DNA from: Fredinandcohnia onubensis
GTDB lineage: Bacteria > Bacillota > Bacilli > Bacillales > Bacillaceae_L
Length of the DNA stretch: 64,000 nucleotides
Assembly (NCBI RefSeq): GCF_031181385.1
Contig: NZ_JAPSKV010000006.1
Location: 1-64,000 of the forward strand
Direction: 5' to 3'
A model generated the notes under the pieces. The model saw nothing but the letters and a program-made list of their open reading frames with translations. It had not been told where the DNA came from and made no database searches. The translations under genes and the position numbers were made by a program. This document shows positions 31,151-40,253 of this stretch, in pieces. Within the stretch, counting starts at the first letter, position 1. Every line of letters starts with the position of its first letter.

Positions 31151-31987
31151 ATGCATGATTTATTGAATTATAAAGGAAAAACGTGTGTAGTTACAGGTGC
31201 AGCTTCAGGAATGGGAGAAGCGACTGCTAAGCTATTAATCAATCAAGGAGCTGATGTATTTGCACTTGATATTGAAGAGACACCGTTATCAGTCAAACAA
31301 TATATAAAAGTTGATTTAAGTGATAAGGAATCTATAGAAAAAGCAGTTCAACAATTACCAAATTCTATCGATACAGTTTTTCATTGTGCTGGAGTTGCGG
31401 GTGCAGATAAGCAAGGAAATATAATTAATTCATTGAAGGTTGTAACTATCAATTTTATTGGTGCGAGATATATGATTGAATCCTTGATTCCAAGGTTACA
31501 CGAAGGAAGCTCAATAACTGCAATTGCATCAACCGGAGGGAAGGCATGGGAAAAAAAAGTTGAATCTTTGCTTCCTCTCGTTGATACAACAAGTTTTGAA
31601 GGAGCCCAAGAGTGGTTTACAAAACATGAAAAAGAACTTCTCTCAGTTCACGAAATAAGTGGTCATGCATCCTATAGATTTTCCAAAGAAGCACTCATAC
31701 TTTGGATGAAAAAGAATGCTTATAGTCTTTCCGAGAAGAAAATTCGCTTAAATACTGTTTCACCAGGATCAACTGCTACACCAATGTCACAAGCCTTTAA
31801 TCATATAAGTAATGGATTAGCAGACAAAGCAATCTCAAAGGTTGGAGTACCTGCAACACCTGAAGATCAAGCAAAAGTATTAATTTTCTTGGGAAGTGAC
31901 TTGGCTTCCTATGTTAGTGGGCAGGATATACAAGTTGATTATGCCTTTACAACTCTAGAGTATGCCAATCTAGCCTTAATAAGATAG
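31151..31987 (+). CDS. Short-chain dehydrogenase/reductase
   Basis: NAD(P)-dependent oxidoreductase of 278 residues. The nucleotide motif TGAASGMGEA lies near residue 15, NVD-like VDLSD near residue 53, catalytic Ser in IASTGG and the Tyr/Lys pair in YRFSKEAL near residue 176. The overall pattern recalls the 3-alpha-hydroxysteroid/coniferyl-alcohol dehydrogenase branch of the family, but the substrate cannot be assigned. It follows the CaiB-like gene after 116 bases, behind its own AAAGGGGAG site. It may oxidise a P450-generated alcohol or a hydroxyacyl-CoA. Confidence 0.85.
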   Translation: MHDLLNYKGKTCVVTGAASGMGEATAKLLINQGADVFALDIEETPLSVKQYIKVDLSDKESIEKAVQQLPNSIDTVFHCAGVAGADKQGNIINSLKVVTINFIGARYMIESLIPRLHEGSSITAIASTGGKAWEKKVESLLPLVDTTSFEGAQEWFTKHEKELLSVHEISGHASYRFSKEALILWMKKNAYSLSEKKIRLNTVSPGSTATPMSQAFNHISNGLADKAISKVGVPATPEDQAKVLIFLGSDLASYVSGQDIQVDYAFTTLEYANLALIR

Positions 31988-32081
31988 AAATTAGGGAGTA
32001 TCGAGGAGAACGTTATCCTCCTCCTTGAAATTCATTATATTTTATTTTGAAACAACCAATTATTGTAGGAGTGAAAAATAT

Positions 32082-33206
32082 ATGAGGAAAAATATATTAT
32101 CATTTACGATGGTAATTACAATGATAGTATTTATTACTGGGTGTGTTGAAAAATCACCAAGTGCAAATTCAGATGCAGGGCAAGGAGAAGATGTAATTAA
32201 GTTGCGTTTAAATTCCGCAGTACCTAACACAAGTTCTGTATCTTATACGTTTACAATTCCATGGATGGAAAGGGTTGAAAAGGAGACAAATGGTAAAGTT
32301 CAATTCGAGGCATTTTATGGAGGAGAACTTGTACCACCGGGAGAGGAAATACGTGCATTACAGGATGGCACGATAGACATTGCTTCTCCATTTCTAGCCC
32401 CTTATTCAATATCTCAATTTCCATTATCTGATGTAACCTTACTCCCATTGCAAAAAACAGACCCATTAATTGCTGGCAAGGCATATGTTGACTTAATTAC
32501 TAGTGATGTTCCCCTAAAAGACGGGAAAAAATACAGTGAACTATTATTTGAAGAAGTTAATATGAAAGTGCTACCGATGCATCCTACTCCAGACCACATT
32601 ATAGGAACAGCTAACCACGATTTTAATACAGTTGAAAGTTTTCAAAACCTTACATTAAGAGCTTCAAATCAAGTATATGAAATGTTTGTAAAGGAACTTG
32701 GTTCTTCACCTGTTTCAATGCCTTTCACTGAAGCTATCGAAGCCTTAAGCAAAGGTACAGTTGATGGGGAAGCCGGTAGAACGCTTGCAGATTTTAAAGG
32801 ACTCGGACTTGAAAAAGTATTAACAAATGTACTAACAGGTTATACTATGGGCCATTTTCCTTTTTCATGGATAATGTCAGAAGAGAAGTGGAATGAGTTA
32901 CCAGAGGATGTTAGAAAGGTAATGGAAGAAGCGGCTATGGAGTTATCTTATAGTGAGGAAAACAAAACAGTGCTTGATGAAGGTACTGCACATGTAAAAA
33001 AGCAAGGGGTTAAATTTACCGACTTTAGTGAATTAGATACAGCTGCACAGGAATATTTAGTACAGACATCTGAGAATACATGGAAAGAATGGATCGAAAC
33101 AAAAGAAAAAGCAGGCTTACCTGGGTTAGAGGTTGCTAAACTTTGGAGGGACTTAGTTATCAAGCATGGCGGAGAAGTACATGAACCTATTTTGGAAATA
33201 GAGTAA
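32082..33206 (+). CDS. TRAP transporter solute-binding lipoprotein, DctP type
   Basis: Extracellular receptor of a tripartite ATP-independent importer. ATG 32082 is preferred because GGAGTG lies upstream and the 374-residue product then begins with a lipoprotein signal MRKNILSFTMVITMIVFITG followed by the lipid-modified Cys21. The mature part has the DctP fold signature GGELVPPGEEIRALQDGTID near residue 80 and ASNQVYEMFVKELGSSPVSM near residue 195, the usual carboxylate-clamp region. It sits ahead of its membrane partners, separated by a strong hairpin. Confidence 0.9.
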   Translation: MRKNILSFTMVITMIVFITGCVEKSPSANSDAGQGEDVIKLRLNSAVPNTSSVSYTFTIPWMERVEKETNGKVQFEAFYGGELVPPGEEIRALQDGTIDIASPFLAPYSISQFPLSDVTLLPLQKTDPLIAGKAYVDLITSDVPLKDGKKYSELLFEEVNMKVLPMHPTPDHIIGTANHDFNTVESFQNLTLRASNQVYEMFVKELGSSPVSMPFTEAIEALSKGTVDGEAGRTLADFKGLGLEKVLTNVLTGYTMGHFPFSWIMSEEKWNELPEDVRKVMEEAAMELSYSEENKTVLDEGTAHVKKQGVKFTDFSELDTAAQEYLVQTSENTWKEWIETKEKAGLPGLEVAKLWRDLVIKHGGEVHEPILEIE

Positions 33207-33279
33207 CGAGCATCACTTTAATTTTTTGAACAATCTGACTACTCCATCTCCTCAGAAGAGGAAGGCAAAGCCAACTACT

Positions 33280-33324
33280 AAGAATATAGGAAAACAACAT
33301 AATCAATATGTCTCCTATATTCTT
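33280..33324 (+). terminator. Hairpin between TRAP receptor and permease genes
   Basis: AAGAATATAGGA (33280-33291) and TCCTATATTCTT (33313-33324) are perfectly complementary over 12 bases. There is no T run right after, so it probably acts as a partial terminator or 3' stabiliser. That would give more receptor than permease mRNA, a common pattern for binding-protein systems. Confidence 0.6.
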
Positions 33325-33365
33325 GGAGGATTTAAAACGCTTATTCTTAAGAAAGAGGTAATCAT

Positions 33366-34688
33366 ATGACAGTTGAAACTCTTTTTATTATTATGATGAT
33401 CCTATTATTGCTACTAATCTTTGCCGGTATGTATATTCATTCAACACTTTTAGCAGTTGGAGTTATAGGTTTAATTTTACTAGAAGGACCTGGCTTTATT
33501 TCAGGGTTTCTTCAATCGGACCCATTTATTCGTACAGCTAGCTATTCATTGACAACAGTTCCAATGTTTGTGTTAATGGCACAGTTTATTGTACGCACTG
33601 GTGTAGTAGAGGACCTATTTACTATGGTTTACAATGCATCAAGGGGGAGAAGTGGTGTTTTAGGTGTTTTAACAGTTCTAGCTGGAGGATTAATGGGAGC
33701 GGTATCAGGGTCATCCAACGCTTCAGCAGGTGCACTAGGTAATGTAGCTATTCCTCAATTGTTAAAACGGGGGTTTAATGAAGGAATTGCTGGGGCGACT
33801 GTAGCAACTGCAGGTTCGTTGTCGAGTGTTATACCTCCTAGTATTATATTCATCTTGTGGGGAGTTGCCACTGAAACTCCAATTGGTGAGTTATTTATTG
33901 GCACTTTGATTCCAGGAATTATTATTATTATTATCACTTGTTTTACTATGTTGATATTTCATCACTATTCATTGAAAAATAGAAAACAATTAAATAATAA
34001 GGTAGAGAAATTCGAAAAAGAATATGTTCCTACTTCAAGACTAATTTCGGCAACTTTATTACTTAGTATTATTGCATTAGCAGTGTTTTTTGGTATATAC
34101 GCAGGTATTTTTACTCCAACTGAAGCAGGAGCAGTTGGTGCTTTTGTAGCCTTTATAGCTGCATTAATACTAAAAAAAGTAAATATAGAATTTTTTAAAG
34201 AATCATTCTCAGAGACTGTTAAACTCACTTCTATGATATTAATGATTATGATTGGTGCTCAAATATTTGGAAGATTTGTTTCAATTTCACTTCTGCCAAG
34301 AAAAATAATAGAGCTATTAAGCACAATAATTGAATACCCTCTTTTAATCTTAGTAATTTTAGTTGTTTTTTACTTTATTGCATTTATGTTAGTTGAAGGA
34401 TCCGCTGTTATCGTTATGACTGCTCCTATTGTCTTACCATTAATTAATGAGATAGGAATGGACCCGTTATGGTTTGGAATTCTTGTCGGTGTACTATGTA
34501 CCATTGGTTTACTTTCCCCACCAGTGGGTTTAAGTGTATTTTCTGTATCCGGTGTTACGGGTATATCCAGTGATGCGATATTTAAATATGCATTACCCTT
34601 TGCAGTCATTATTACTATCATCATTGTACCAATAATGATTATATTTCCAGAGGTTGCAACATGGCTACCTAGTCAGATGTCAAAATAA
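33366..34688 (+). CDS. TRAP transporter large permease, DctM type
   Basis: Integral membrane subunit of 440 residues with about 12 hydrophobic segments that carries the sodium-coupled substrate pathway. Family hallmarks are GLMGAVSGSSNASAGALG near residue 100, VIPPSIIFILWG near residue 155 and PPVGLSVFSVSGVTG near residue 385. The gene precedes dctQ, giving order P-M-Q rather than the more frequent P-Q-M. ATG 33366 follows GAGGTAA. Confidence 0.93.
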   Translation: MTVETLFIIMMILLLLLIFAGMYIHSTLLAVGVIGLILLEGPGFISGFLQSDPFIRTASYSLTTVPMFVLMAQFIVRTGVVEDLFTMVYNASRGRSGVLGVLTVLAGGLMGAVSGSSNASAGALGNVAIPQLLKRGFNEGIAGATVATAGSLSSVIPPSIIFILWGVATETPIGELFIGTLIPGIIIIIITCFTMLIFHHYSLKNRKQLNNKVEKFEKEYVPTSRLISATLLLSIIALAVFFGIYAGIFTPTEAGAVGAFVAFIAALILKKVNIEFFKESFSETVKLTSMILMIMIGAQIFGRFVSISLLPRKIIELLSTIIEYPLLILVILVVFYFIAFMLVEGSAVIVMTAPIVLPLINEIGMDPLWFGILVGVLCTIGLLSPPVGLSVFSVSGVTGISSDAIFKYALPFAVIITIIIVPIMIIFPEVATWLPSQMSK

Positions 34689-34714
34689 TTTTCTTAAAAG
34701 GGAGATGTTTTAAA

Positions 34715-35263
34715 TTGTCCCAACAATATATGAATGCATATAAGATCTTTCAAAAAATAAAAACGTTAGGAATGGTAGTAGGCGGATGTTTTATTTTTAT
34801 AATGATGCTGTATATCACTCTTGATGTATTTTTACGTAATGTCACAGGTAACTCATCATTACATGCATATGAGTTCTCGCAATATTACTTTATGCCAATA
34901 ATAGTATTTACAGGTCTCGCTTATACATTTAGCGCTGGTATTATGCCACGAGTAGAATTATTAGTTAATAAATTGAACGATAAATATCAACGTATCGTAG
35001 CTGTTTTTTTAATAATTCTTGAAATAGTATTACTATTGTTACTAACTATTTTTGGTTGGCAATATGCAGTGTATGCTTTTGCGAATGGAATATCATTTTC
35101 AGCTGGAGGTTCAAATTTCGCTACCGCTCCAGTGATAATTTTTGTGCCGATTTGTTTCCTGTTAGTTATGATAGAAATGATTTTTTTACTAATTAAAAAT
35201 ATAAAAGGATCAAAAGCTTCATTTGTAGTATTGGATGAAAAATTAAAAGATGAGGTTTCTTAA
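34715..35263 (+). CDS. TRAP transporter small permease, DctQ type
   Basis: Four-helix membrane subunit of 182 residues that pairs with the DctM-type permease. The second and third helices enclose SSLHAYEFSQYYFMPIIVFTG, a typical DctQ signature. I take TTG 34715 as start, with AAAGGGAGATG upstream. An ATG at 34730 lacks a ribosome binding site. It ends the first TRAP operon, 114 bases before the next CoA-transferase-family gene. Confidence 0.85.
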   Translation: MSQQYMNAYKIFQKIKTLGMVVGGCFIFIMMLYITLDVFLRNVTGNSSLHAYEFSQYYFMPIIVFTGLAYTFSAGIMPRVELLVNKLNDKYQRIVAVFLIILEIVLLLLLTIFGWQYAVYAFANGISFSAGGSNFATAPVIIFVPICFLLVMIEMIFLLIKNIKGSKASFVVLDEKLKDEVS

Positions 35264-35377
35264 GGTTGGTGGGGAACTGATGCAATCAAGACACATATTG
35301 AAGGCTGAGAAGGAAAAAGTGATAAGTTACTTAAGTTTGTAAATTGACAAATCATTTTCAAGGGAGAAAACTTATTT

Positions 35378-36556
35378 ATGGAAGAAAATGGTGCATTGCA
35401 AGGCGTTAAGATTTTAGATCTTACCAGATTGTTACCTGGACCGTATTGTACTCTTTTACTGGGAGATTTGGGAGCAAAAATTATTAAAGTAGAGGAAAAA
35501 GGTCGGGGAGATTATATTCGAGAACTAGCGAAAGGGACTTATTACGCTGTTAATAGAAATAAAAAAAGCATCTCTTTGGATTTAAAAAAAGATGAGGGAA
35601 GACAAATTATACTAGAGTTGGCAGCTAAATGTGATGTTGTAATAGAGGGTTTTCGTCCAGGAGTGGTACAGCGGTTAGGCATAGACTATGGAACTCTTAA
35701 TAAAATCAATCCTCAATTAGTATATTGTTCCATTTCAGGCTATGGTCAAGATGGACCATACAGATTAGAGCCAGGACATGATATTAATTATATGGCCGTT
35801 TCCGGTGCATTAAGTATACCTGGACAATTAGGAATCCCTCCAGTAAGAAGTGGGTTGCCAATAGCAGATTTGTCCTCAGGTATGTTTGCTGCGCTGAGTA
35901 TATTAGCTGCAATAATAGCAAGATCTCATACATATAAGGGACAATATATTGATGTTTCAATGACTGATTCAATCTTTTCTTGGGCTAGTACAAGATTTGG
36001 CGAGTATATGCTAGAACAAGAAGCTATTACACCTGAAAAAATGGCGCATATAACTGCTACTAATAACATTTTTGAAACAAAGTGTGGAAATAAAATTGCA
36101 ATTGGAGTATCAGAGGAGCATTTTTGGATTGGCTTATGTAAAAGCTTGGAACGACTTGACTTATTAGAAGATCACCGCTATCAGACTGGTCATTTACGAC
36201 AACAGAATAAAGAAACATTACAAAAGGTGTTGAAAGAATCTTTTCTGCAAAGAGATCAAAAAACCTGGTTAAAGATTTTATTAGAAAATAAGGTTCCAGC
36301 AAGCAAAGTTAATAGTGTAAAAGAGGCTTTCCGTGACCAACAACTTATTGCTCGAGGGATGATTAATAAATTATTTGTTCCACAACTAGGAAAGGAAGTC
36401 TACCAAGTTCCTTACCCAGCTAAATTTTCTGAAACACCAGCGAAAATTTCAAGTCATCCACCTTCTATTGGTGAGCATACTGATGAAATCCTGTCCAACA
36501 TATTAGGATACTCAGATGACAAAATTACTAAATTAAAATCTCTCGAAGTATTTTAA
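35378..36556 (+). CDS. CaiB/BaiF-family protein resembling alpha-methylacyl-CoA racemase
   Basis: The 392 residues contain LTRLLPGPYCTLLLGDLGA near residue 15, VNRNKKSISLDLKKDEG near residue 58 and EGFRPGVVQRLGIDY near residue 88. The segment GHDINYMAVSGALS near residue 131 is the racemase form, whose His serves as a catalytic base in AMACR/MCR. Racemases of this family epimerise 2-methylacyl-CoAs so that only one isomer enters beta-oxidation. That would fit a branched acid ending in propionyl-CoA. A CoA-transferase role cannot be excluded. It lies between the two TRAP systems. Confidence 0.75.
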   Translation: MEENGALQGVKILDLTRLLPGPYCTLLLGDLGAKIIKVEEKGRGDYIRELAKGTYYAVNRNKKSISLDLKKDEGRQIILELAAKCDVVIEGFRPGVVQRLGIDYGTLNKINPQLVYCSISGYGQDGPYRLEPGHDINYMAVSGALSIPGQLGIPPVRSGLPIADLSSGMFAALSILAAIIARSHTYKGQYIDVSMTDSIFSWASTRFGEYMLEQEAITPEKMAHITATNNIFETKCGNKIAIGVSEEHFWIGLCKSLERLDLLEDHRYQTGHLRQQNKETLQKVLKESFLQRDQKTWLKILLENKVPASKVNSVKEAFRDQQLIARGMINKLFVPQLGKEVYQVPYPAKFSETPAKISSHPPSIGEHTDEILSNILGYSDDKITKLKSLEVF

Positions 36557-36692
36557 ACAAGCAAGAGTATATAACCTATTTTAAAGTGTTATTTCGAGAA
36601 TATTCTTAAATTTCGAGAAAAAAAGTTTAATAAATTCAAGGGACAAAAGGGCAAGAAATTGGATAAAAAAATGATTAACAGGGGGAAATTTT

Positions 36693-37700
36693 ATGAAACT
36701 TAGAAATCTATGCATGATTTTAGGCGTATTGTTATTAGCTACTATTTTGACGGCTTGTGGGAACGGCGATACAAAAGATGTTGCAGGTAACGAAAACGGA
36801 AAGGATTTAGATAATAGTAAAAAATTAGACACGAATATTATAACAATTGCAACAGGGGGAGTTGAAAGCCCATCTAATATCATGATGACTACATTGGCCG
36901 AAATTTATCGATCCGAGTATGGAATTAATTCTCGGACTCAGACTTCTGGCGGATCTGTGGAAAATTTGAATTTAATGAAAGAGGGAAAAGTGGAAATGGC
37001 TACAAATTTGCCAGATGTTGAGCTTCAGGCTGTTGAAGGAACAGGTGAGTTTAAGGAACCGATAAAAAACATTAATACAATGGGGGCTATTAACAGTAAT
37101 TATCTTCAAATGATAACAAGAACGGATTCAGGCATAGATTCAATTTCAGATGTAAAAGGAAAACGTGTAGCGGTAGGTTACCCAAACTCTGGAGGAGAAA
37201 TCAATACGCGAAAAATATTAGAGGTTTATGATTTAACATACGACGACATTGATGAAGAATATTTAGGTTATGGAGATGCCGCTGATGGATTAAGAACCGG
37301 ACAGATTGATGCCATATTCTTTATTAATAGTGTGCCCAATGCTTCCGTTTTAGATCTTGCAAGGTCATTAGATATTAAATTTTTAGAAATCGAACCCGAT
37401 AAGAAGCAAGCGCTTATAGAAAAATACCCATATTTAATTCCTGCTGAAATTCCTGCAAAGACGTATACAAACGAAGAGAGCGTTGAAACAGTACTGATCA
37501 GGTCGTCACTGTCAGTGCGTGCAGATTTAAGTGAAGAAGATGTTTATAAAATGACAAAGACGCTTTTTGAGAATTTAGATGCTTTGGAAAAGTCACATCA
37601 AGCTGCGGGTGACATTTCGATAGAAACTGCCCAAGAGGGATTAACGGTGCCATTACATCCAGGAGCAGCTCGTTATTTTAAAGAGGTAAGTGGTAAGTAA
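36693..37700 (+). CDS. TAXI-type TRAP solute-binding lipoprotein
   Basis: Receptor of 335 residues with lipoprotein signal MKLRNLCMILGVLLLATILT ahead of an AC motif (lipid-modified Cys22). The mature part reads IITIATGGVESPSNIMMTTL and KGKRVAVGYPNSGGEINTRK, typical of the TAXI (TRAP-associated extracellular immunogenic) family. TAXI receptors pair with a fused permease, which is the next gene. ATG 36693 follows CAGGGGG. Substrate unknown; characterised relatives bind small carboxylates. Confidence 0.88.
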   Translation: MKLRNLCMILGVLLLATILTACGNGDTKDVAGNENGKDLDNSKKLDTNIITIATGGVESPSNIMMTTLAEIYRSEYGINSRTQTSGGSVENLNLMKEGKVEMATNLPDVELQAVEGTGEFKEPIKNINTMGAINSNYLQMITRTDSGIDSISDVKGKRVAVGYPNSGGEINTRKILEVYDLTYDDIDEEYLGYGDAADGLRTGQIDAIFFINSVPNASVLDLARSLDIKFLEIEPDKKQALIEKYPYLIPAEIPAKTYTNEESVETVLIRSSLSVRADLSEEDVYKMTKTLFENLDALEKSHQAAGDISIETAQEGLTVPLHPGAARYFKEVSGK

Positions 37701-38014
37701 AACGGTTATATTACATGTCATCCTGTTTTCTTCCGTAGACTGTAAGGTACATCAATCCGAGTAGTAATTGGATGCAAAAAAGTAATTGAGAATATTTGAA
37801 GGTATGAGGAAGTTACGAAAGAGATGATTTTTAATATCCTCATAATTATTATAGTTGTAGGGGGAGCATGTTATACAGAAAGATTTTACGTTTAATTAAT
37901 TGTAGAAGTATTTAAAGTATCCACACTCCCCCTTTATTGTTTTTCGATAGAATTAAATATTTTCAACGTGGATGATATAGTAGCAATCATCAATTGTATG
38001 AGGAGGGAAATTCT
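37701..38014. other. Gap with a long-loop inverted repeat between TAXI receptor and permease
   Basis: AGGGGGAG (37859-37866) and CTCCCCCT (37926-37933) can pair across 59 bases and are followed by T-rich sequence. As in the first TRAP operon, a structure between receptor and permease genes may lower permease expression. No gene is visible in the gap. Confidence 0.45.
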
Positions 38015-40054
38015 ATGAAAGCATCAGTAAAAGGTCCCAATATCAAAAATTCAAATGACGAAAACGGGGGAGAGGCAGCAACACAAGAAATACTAGAGAA
38101 ATTTGATAAGGAATCCAGGGTTCGCAAATTAAAAGATAAAAAGATTACCATTCTTGTTTCGATAGTGGCTGTGTTATATGCTCTTTTTCATATCTATATT
38201 ACAACTAATCCTATGCCAAATCTTCAGTCAAGACCTATTCATGTTGCAGTAGGGATGGCTTTGATTTTTATTCTCTATCCCGGATACAGTAAACAGAACC
38301 GTTTTAAAGTGCCAATCTATGATTGGATTTTGTTTGGATTAAGTTTATCGTCAGGTTTTTATCTCCTATACAACTATACTGCTATTGTAACCACCCGAAG
38401 TGGTATCCCGAACACAATGGATATTGTATTTGGGGTTATGACGGTCCTATTAGTACTGGAAGGAGCAAGAAGGACGACTGGTAATATCCTTCCTATTGTT
38501 GCATTGATCTTTTTGGCCTATCCATTTATTAGTCACAATTTGTGGGTGCCAAATATGTTAATGACGAGACCTTTTGACCTTGGTGATATTTTTGGTCAAA
38601 TGTATTTGAAAACGGAAGGGCTATTCTCTACAGCAATTGGTGCCTCCGTTCAATTTATCTTCTTGTTTATCTTATTTGGTGCATTTTTGGCAAAATCAGG
38701 GATGGGACAAATGTTTAATGACTTGGCATTGGCGCTAGCGGGTGCTCAAAAAGGTGGTCCAGCTAAGGTGGCGGTAATTTCTAGTGGATTAATGGGCAGC
38801 ATTAATGGATCTGCCATAGCAAATGTGGTAGGAACTGGGAATTTTACCATTCCATTAATGAAAAAGGTAGGTTACCATAAAGATTTTGCAGGAGCAGTGG
38901 AGGCAAGTGCTTCAATTGGCGGACAGATTTTACCACCTGTTATGGGTGCTACTGCATTTATAATGGCGGAGGTAACTGGGATCAGCTATAGAACGATTGC
39001 CTTTGCAGCTTTATTTCCCGCAGTTTTATATTACCTGGCCATTATTTTTCAAGTACATTTCAGAGCTAATAAACAAAATTTAATGAGTATGCCAAAAGCA
39101 GATCTTCCTAGGGTAAAAGAGGTTTTGAAAGAAAGAGGACATCTATTATTGCCGATAATAGGGTTAATTGTCTTGCTATATAATAATCTACCAATTGGAC
39201 TTGTAGCGTTTTATACCATCCTTTTAACTATTATTGTTGCATCATTCAAAAAAACGACAAGAATGTCATTAAAAGATATTATAACTGCATTAGAAGATGG
39301 AGCGAAACAATCTTTATCAGTTATGATAGCTTGTGCAGTCGTTGGTATAATTATTGGGGTAGTAAGTTTAACAAGTTCTGGTACCGTTATTACTTCATCA
39401 ATTATAAATATTGGGTCAGGGTCATTGTTTCTTACATTGTTCCTTACAATGATTGCCTCTCTAATTTTAGGAATGGGGTTACCTTCTATCCCAGCTTACT
39501 TAATTACAGCTACTATGACAGCACCTGCTCTTTTAGATTTTGGTATACCAGTGTTGGCTGCTCATATGTTTGTGCTCTACTTCGGTATTTTTGCAAATAT
39601 TACACCACCGGTTGCATTGGCTTCATTTGCAGGGGCTGGCATTGCTGGGGGAAATCCGATGCGTACTAGTTTTCATGCCATTAAATTAGCCTTAGCAGGG
39701 TTTATTATCCCTTATTTGTTTATTTACAATCCAGCTATGCTCATGATAGATGCAACTAATATAGTAGCAACATCAACAGAGTACACTACTGCACCAATAA
39801 TGGAAATAATAATCATTGTTATTACGTCCTTGATTGGAATAATCGGACTTAGTTCTGCTTTGGAAGGTTATTTATTTTCAAATTTAAATATAGCCGTACG
39901 ATTTCTTTTAGGAGTTGGGTCTTTACTTTTAATTATTCCGGAAACAGTTACCGACATTATAGGCCTTGTATTTGTAATAGGTATATTTGCTATTAATTTT
40001 TCAAGAAGGAATTCGAATGTCAATGTTAAAAACTTAAATGAAAAATTTCAATAA
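38015..40054 (+). CDS. TRAP transporter fused 4TM/12TM permease
   Basis: Membrane protein of 679 residues combining the DctQ-like and DctM-like parts, as usual for TAXI systems. ATG 38015 is chosen because AGGAGG lies eight bases ahead; an upstream TTG overlaps that site. A charged N-terminal tail of about 45 residues precedes about 16-18 hydrophobic segments. Large-subunit hallmarks are SSGLMGSINGSAIANVVGTG near residue 260, ASIGGQILPPVMGATAF near residue 305 and GMGLPSIPAYLITATMTAP near residue 490. A strong terminator closes this second TRAP operon. Confidence 0.92.
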   Translation: MKASVKGPNIKNSNDENGGEAATQEILEKFDKESRVRKLKDKKITILVSIVAVLYALFHIYITTNPMPNLQSRPIHVAVGMALIFILYPGYSKQNRFKVPIYDWILFGLSLSSGFYLLYNYTAIVTTRSGIPNTMDIVFGVMTVLLVLEGARRTTGNILPIVALIFLAYPFISHNLWVPNMLMTRPFDLGDIFGQMYLKTEGLFSTAIGASVQFIFLFILFGAFLAKSGMGQMFNDLALALAGAQKGGPAKVAVISSGLMGSINGSAIANVVGTGNFTIPLMKKVGYHKDFAGAVEASASIGGQILPPVMGATAFIMAEVTGISYRTIAFAALFPAVLYYLAIIFQVHFRANKQNLMSMPKADLPRVKEVLKERGHLLLPIIGLIVLLYNNLPIGLVAFYTILLTIIVASFKKTTRMSLKDIITALEDGAKQSLSVMIACAVVGIIIGVVSLTSSGTVITSSIINIGSGSLFLTLFLTMIASLILGMGLPSIPAYLITATMTAPALLDFGIPVLAAHMFVLYFGIFANITPPVALASFAGAGIAGGNPMRTSFHAIKLALAGFIIPYLFIYNPAMLMIDATNIVATSTEYTTAPIMEIIIIVITSLIGIIGLSSALEGYLFSNLNIAVRFLLGVGSLLLIIPETVTDIIGLVFVIGIFAINFSRRNSNVNVKNLNEKFQ

Positions 40055-40066
40055 TAAAAATATGAG

Positions 40067-40107
40067 AAAAAGAATCCCATCACGTTACGTAATGGGATTC
40101 TTTTTTT
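40067..40107 (+). terminator. Intrinsic terminator after the second TRAP operon
   Basis: AAGAATCCCAT pairs with ATGGGATTCTT and is followed by seven T. Confidence 0.92.
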
Positions 40108-40186
40108 GCTCTATTATAAGTAGTCCACTTAGTTACATTAATAAATTTGAAAATTTTATAGATTCGTATTGTTTTATAATGTATAA

Positions 40187-40196
40187 TTGTATACAA
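40187..40196. promoter_or_regulatory. TTGTATACAA operator upstream of the methylcitrate operon
   Basis: This is a perfect palindrome, extended symmetrically as ATTGTATACAAT, 58 bases before the citrate-synthase-like gene. TATAAT overlaps it on the left (40182-40187), as at the other regulated promoters. A matching -35 box is not obvious. Confidence 0.7.
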
Positions 40197-40253
40197 TAAT
40201 ACTAAATTAAACAGATTTTTATTTTTCCAAATAATTAAACAAGGAGAGATTTT

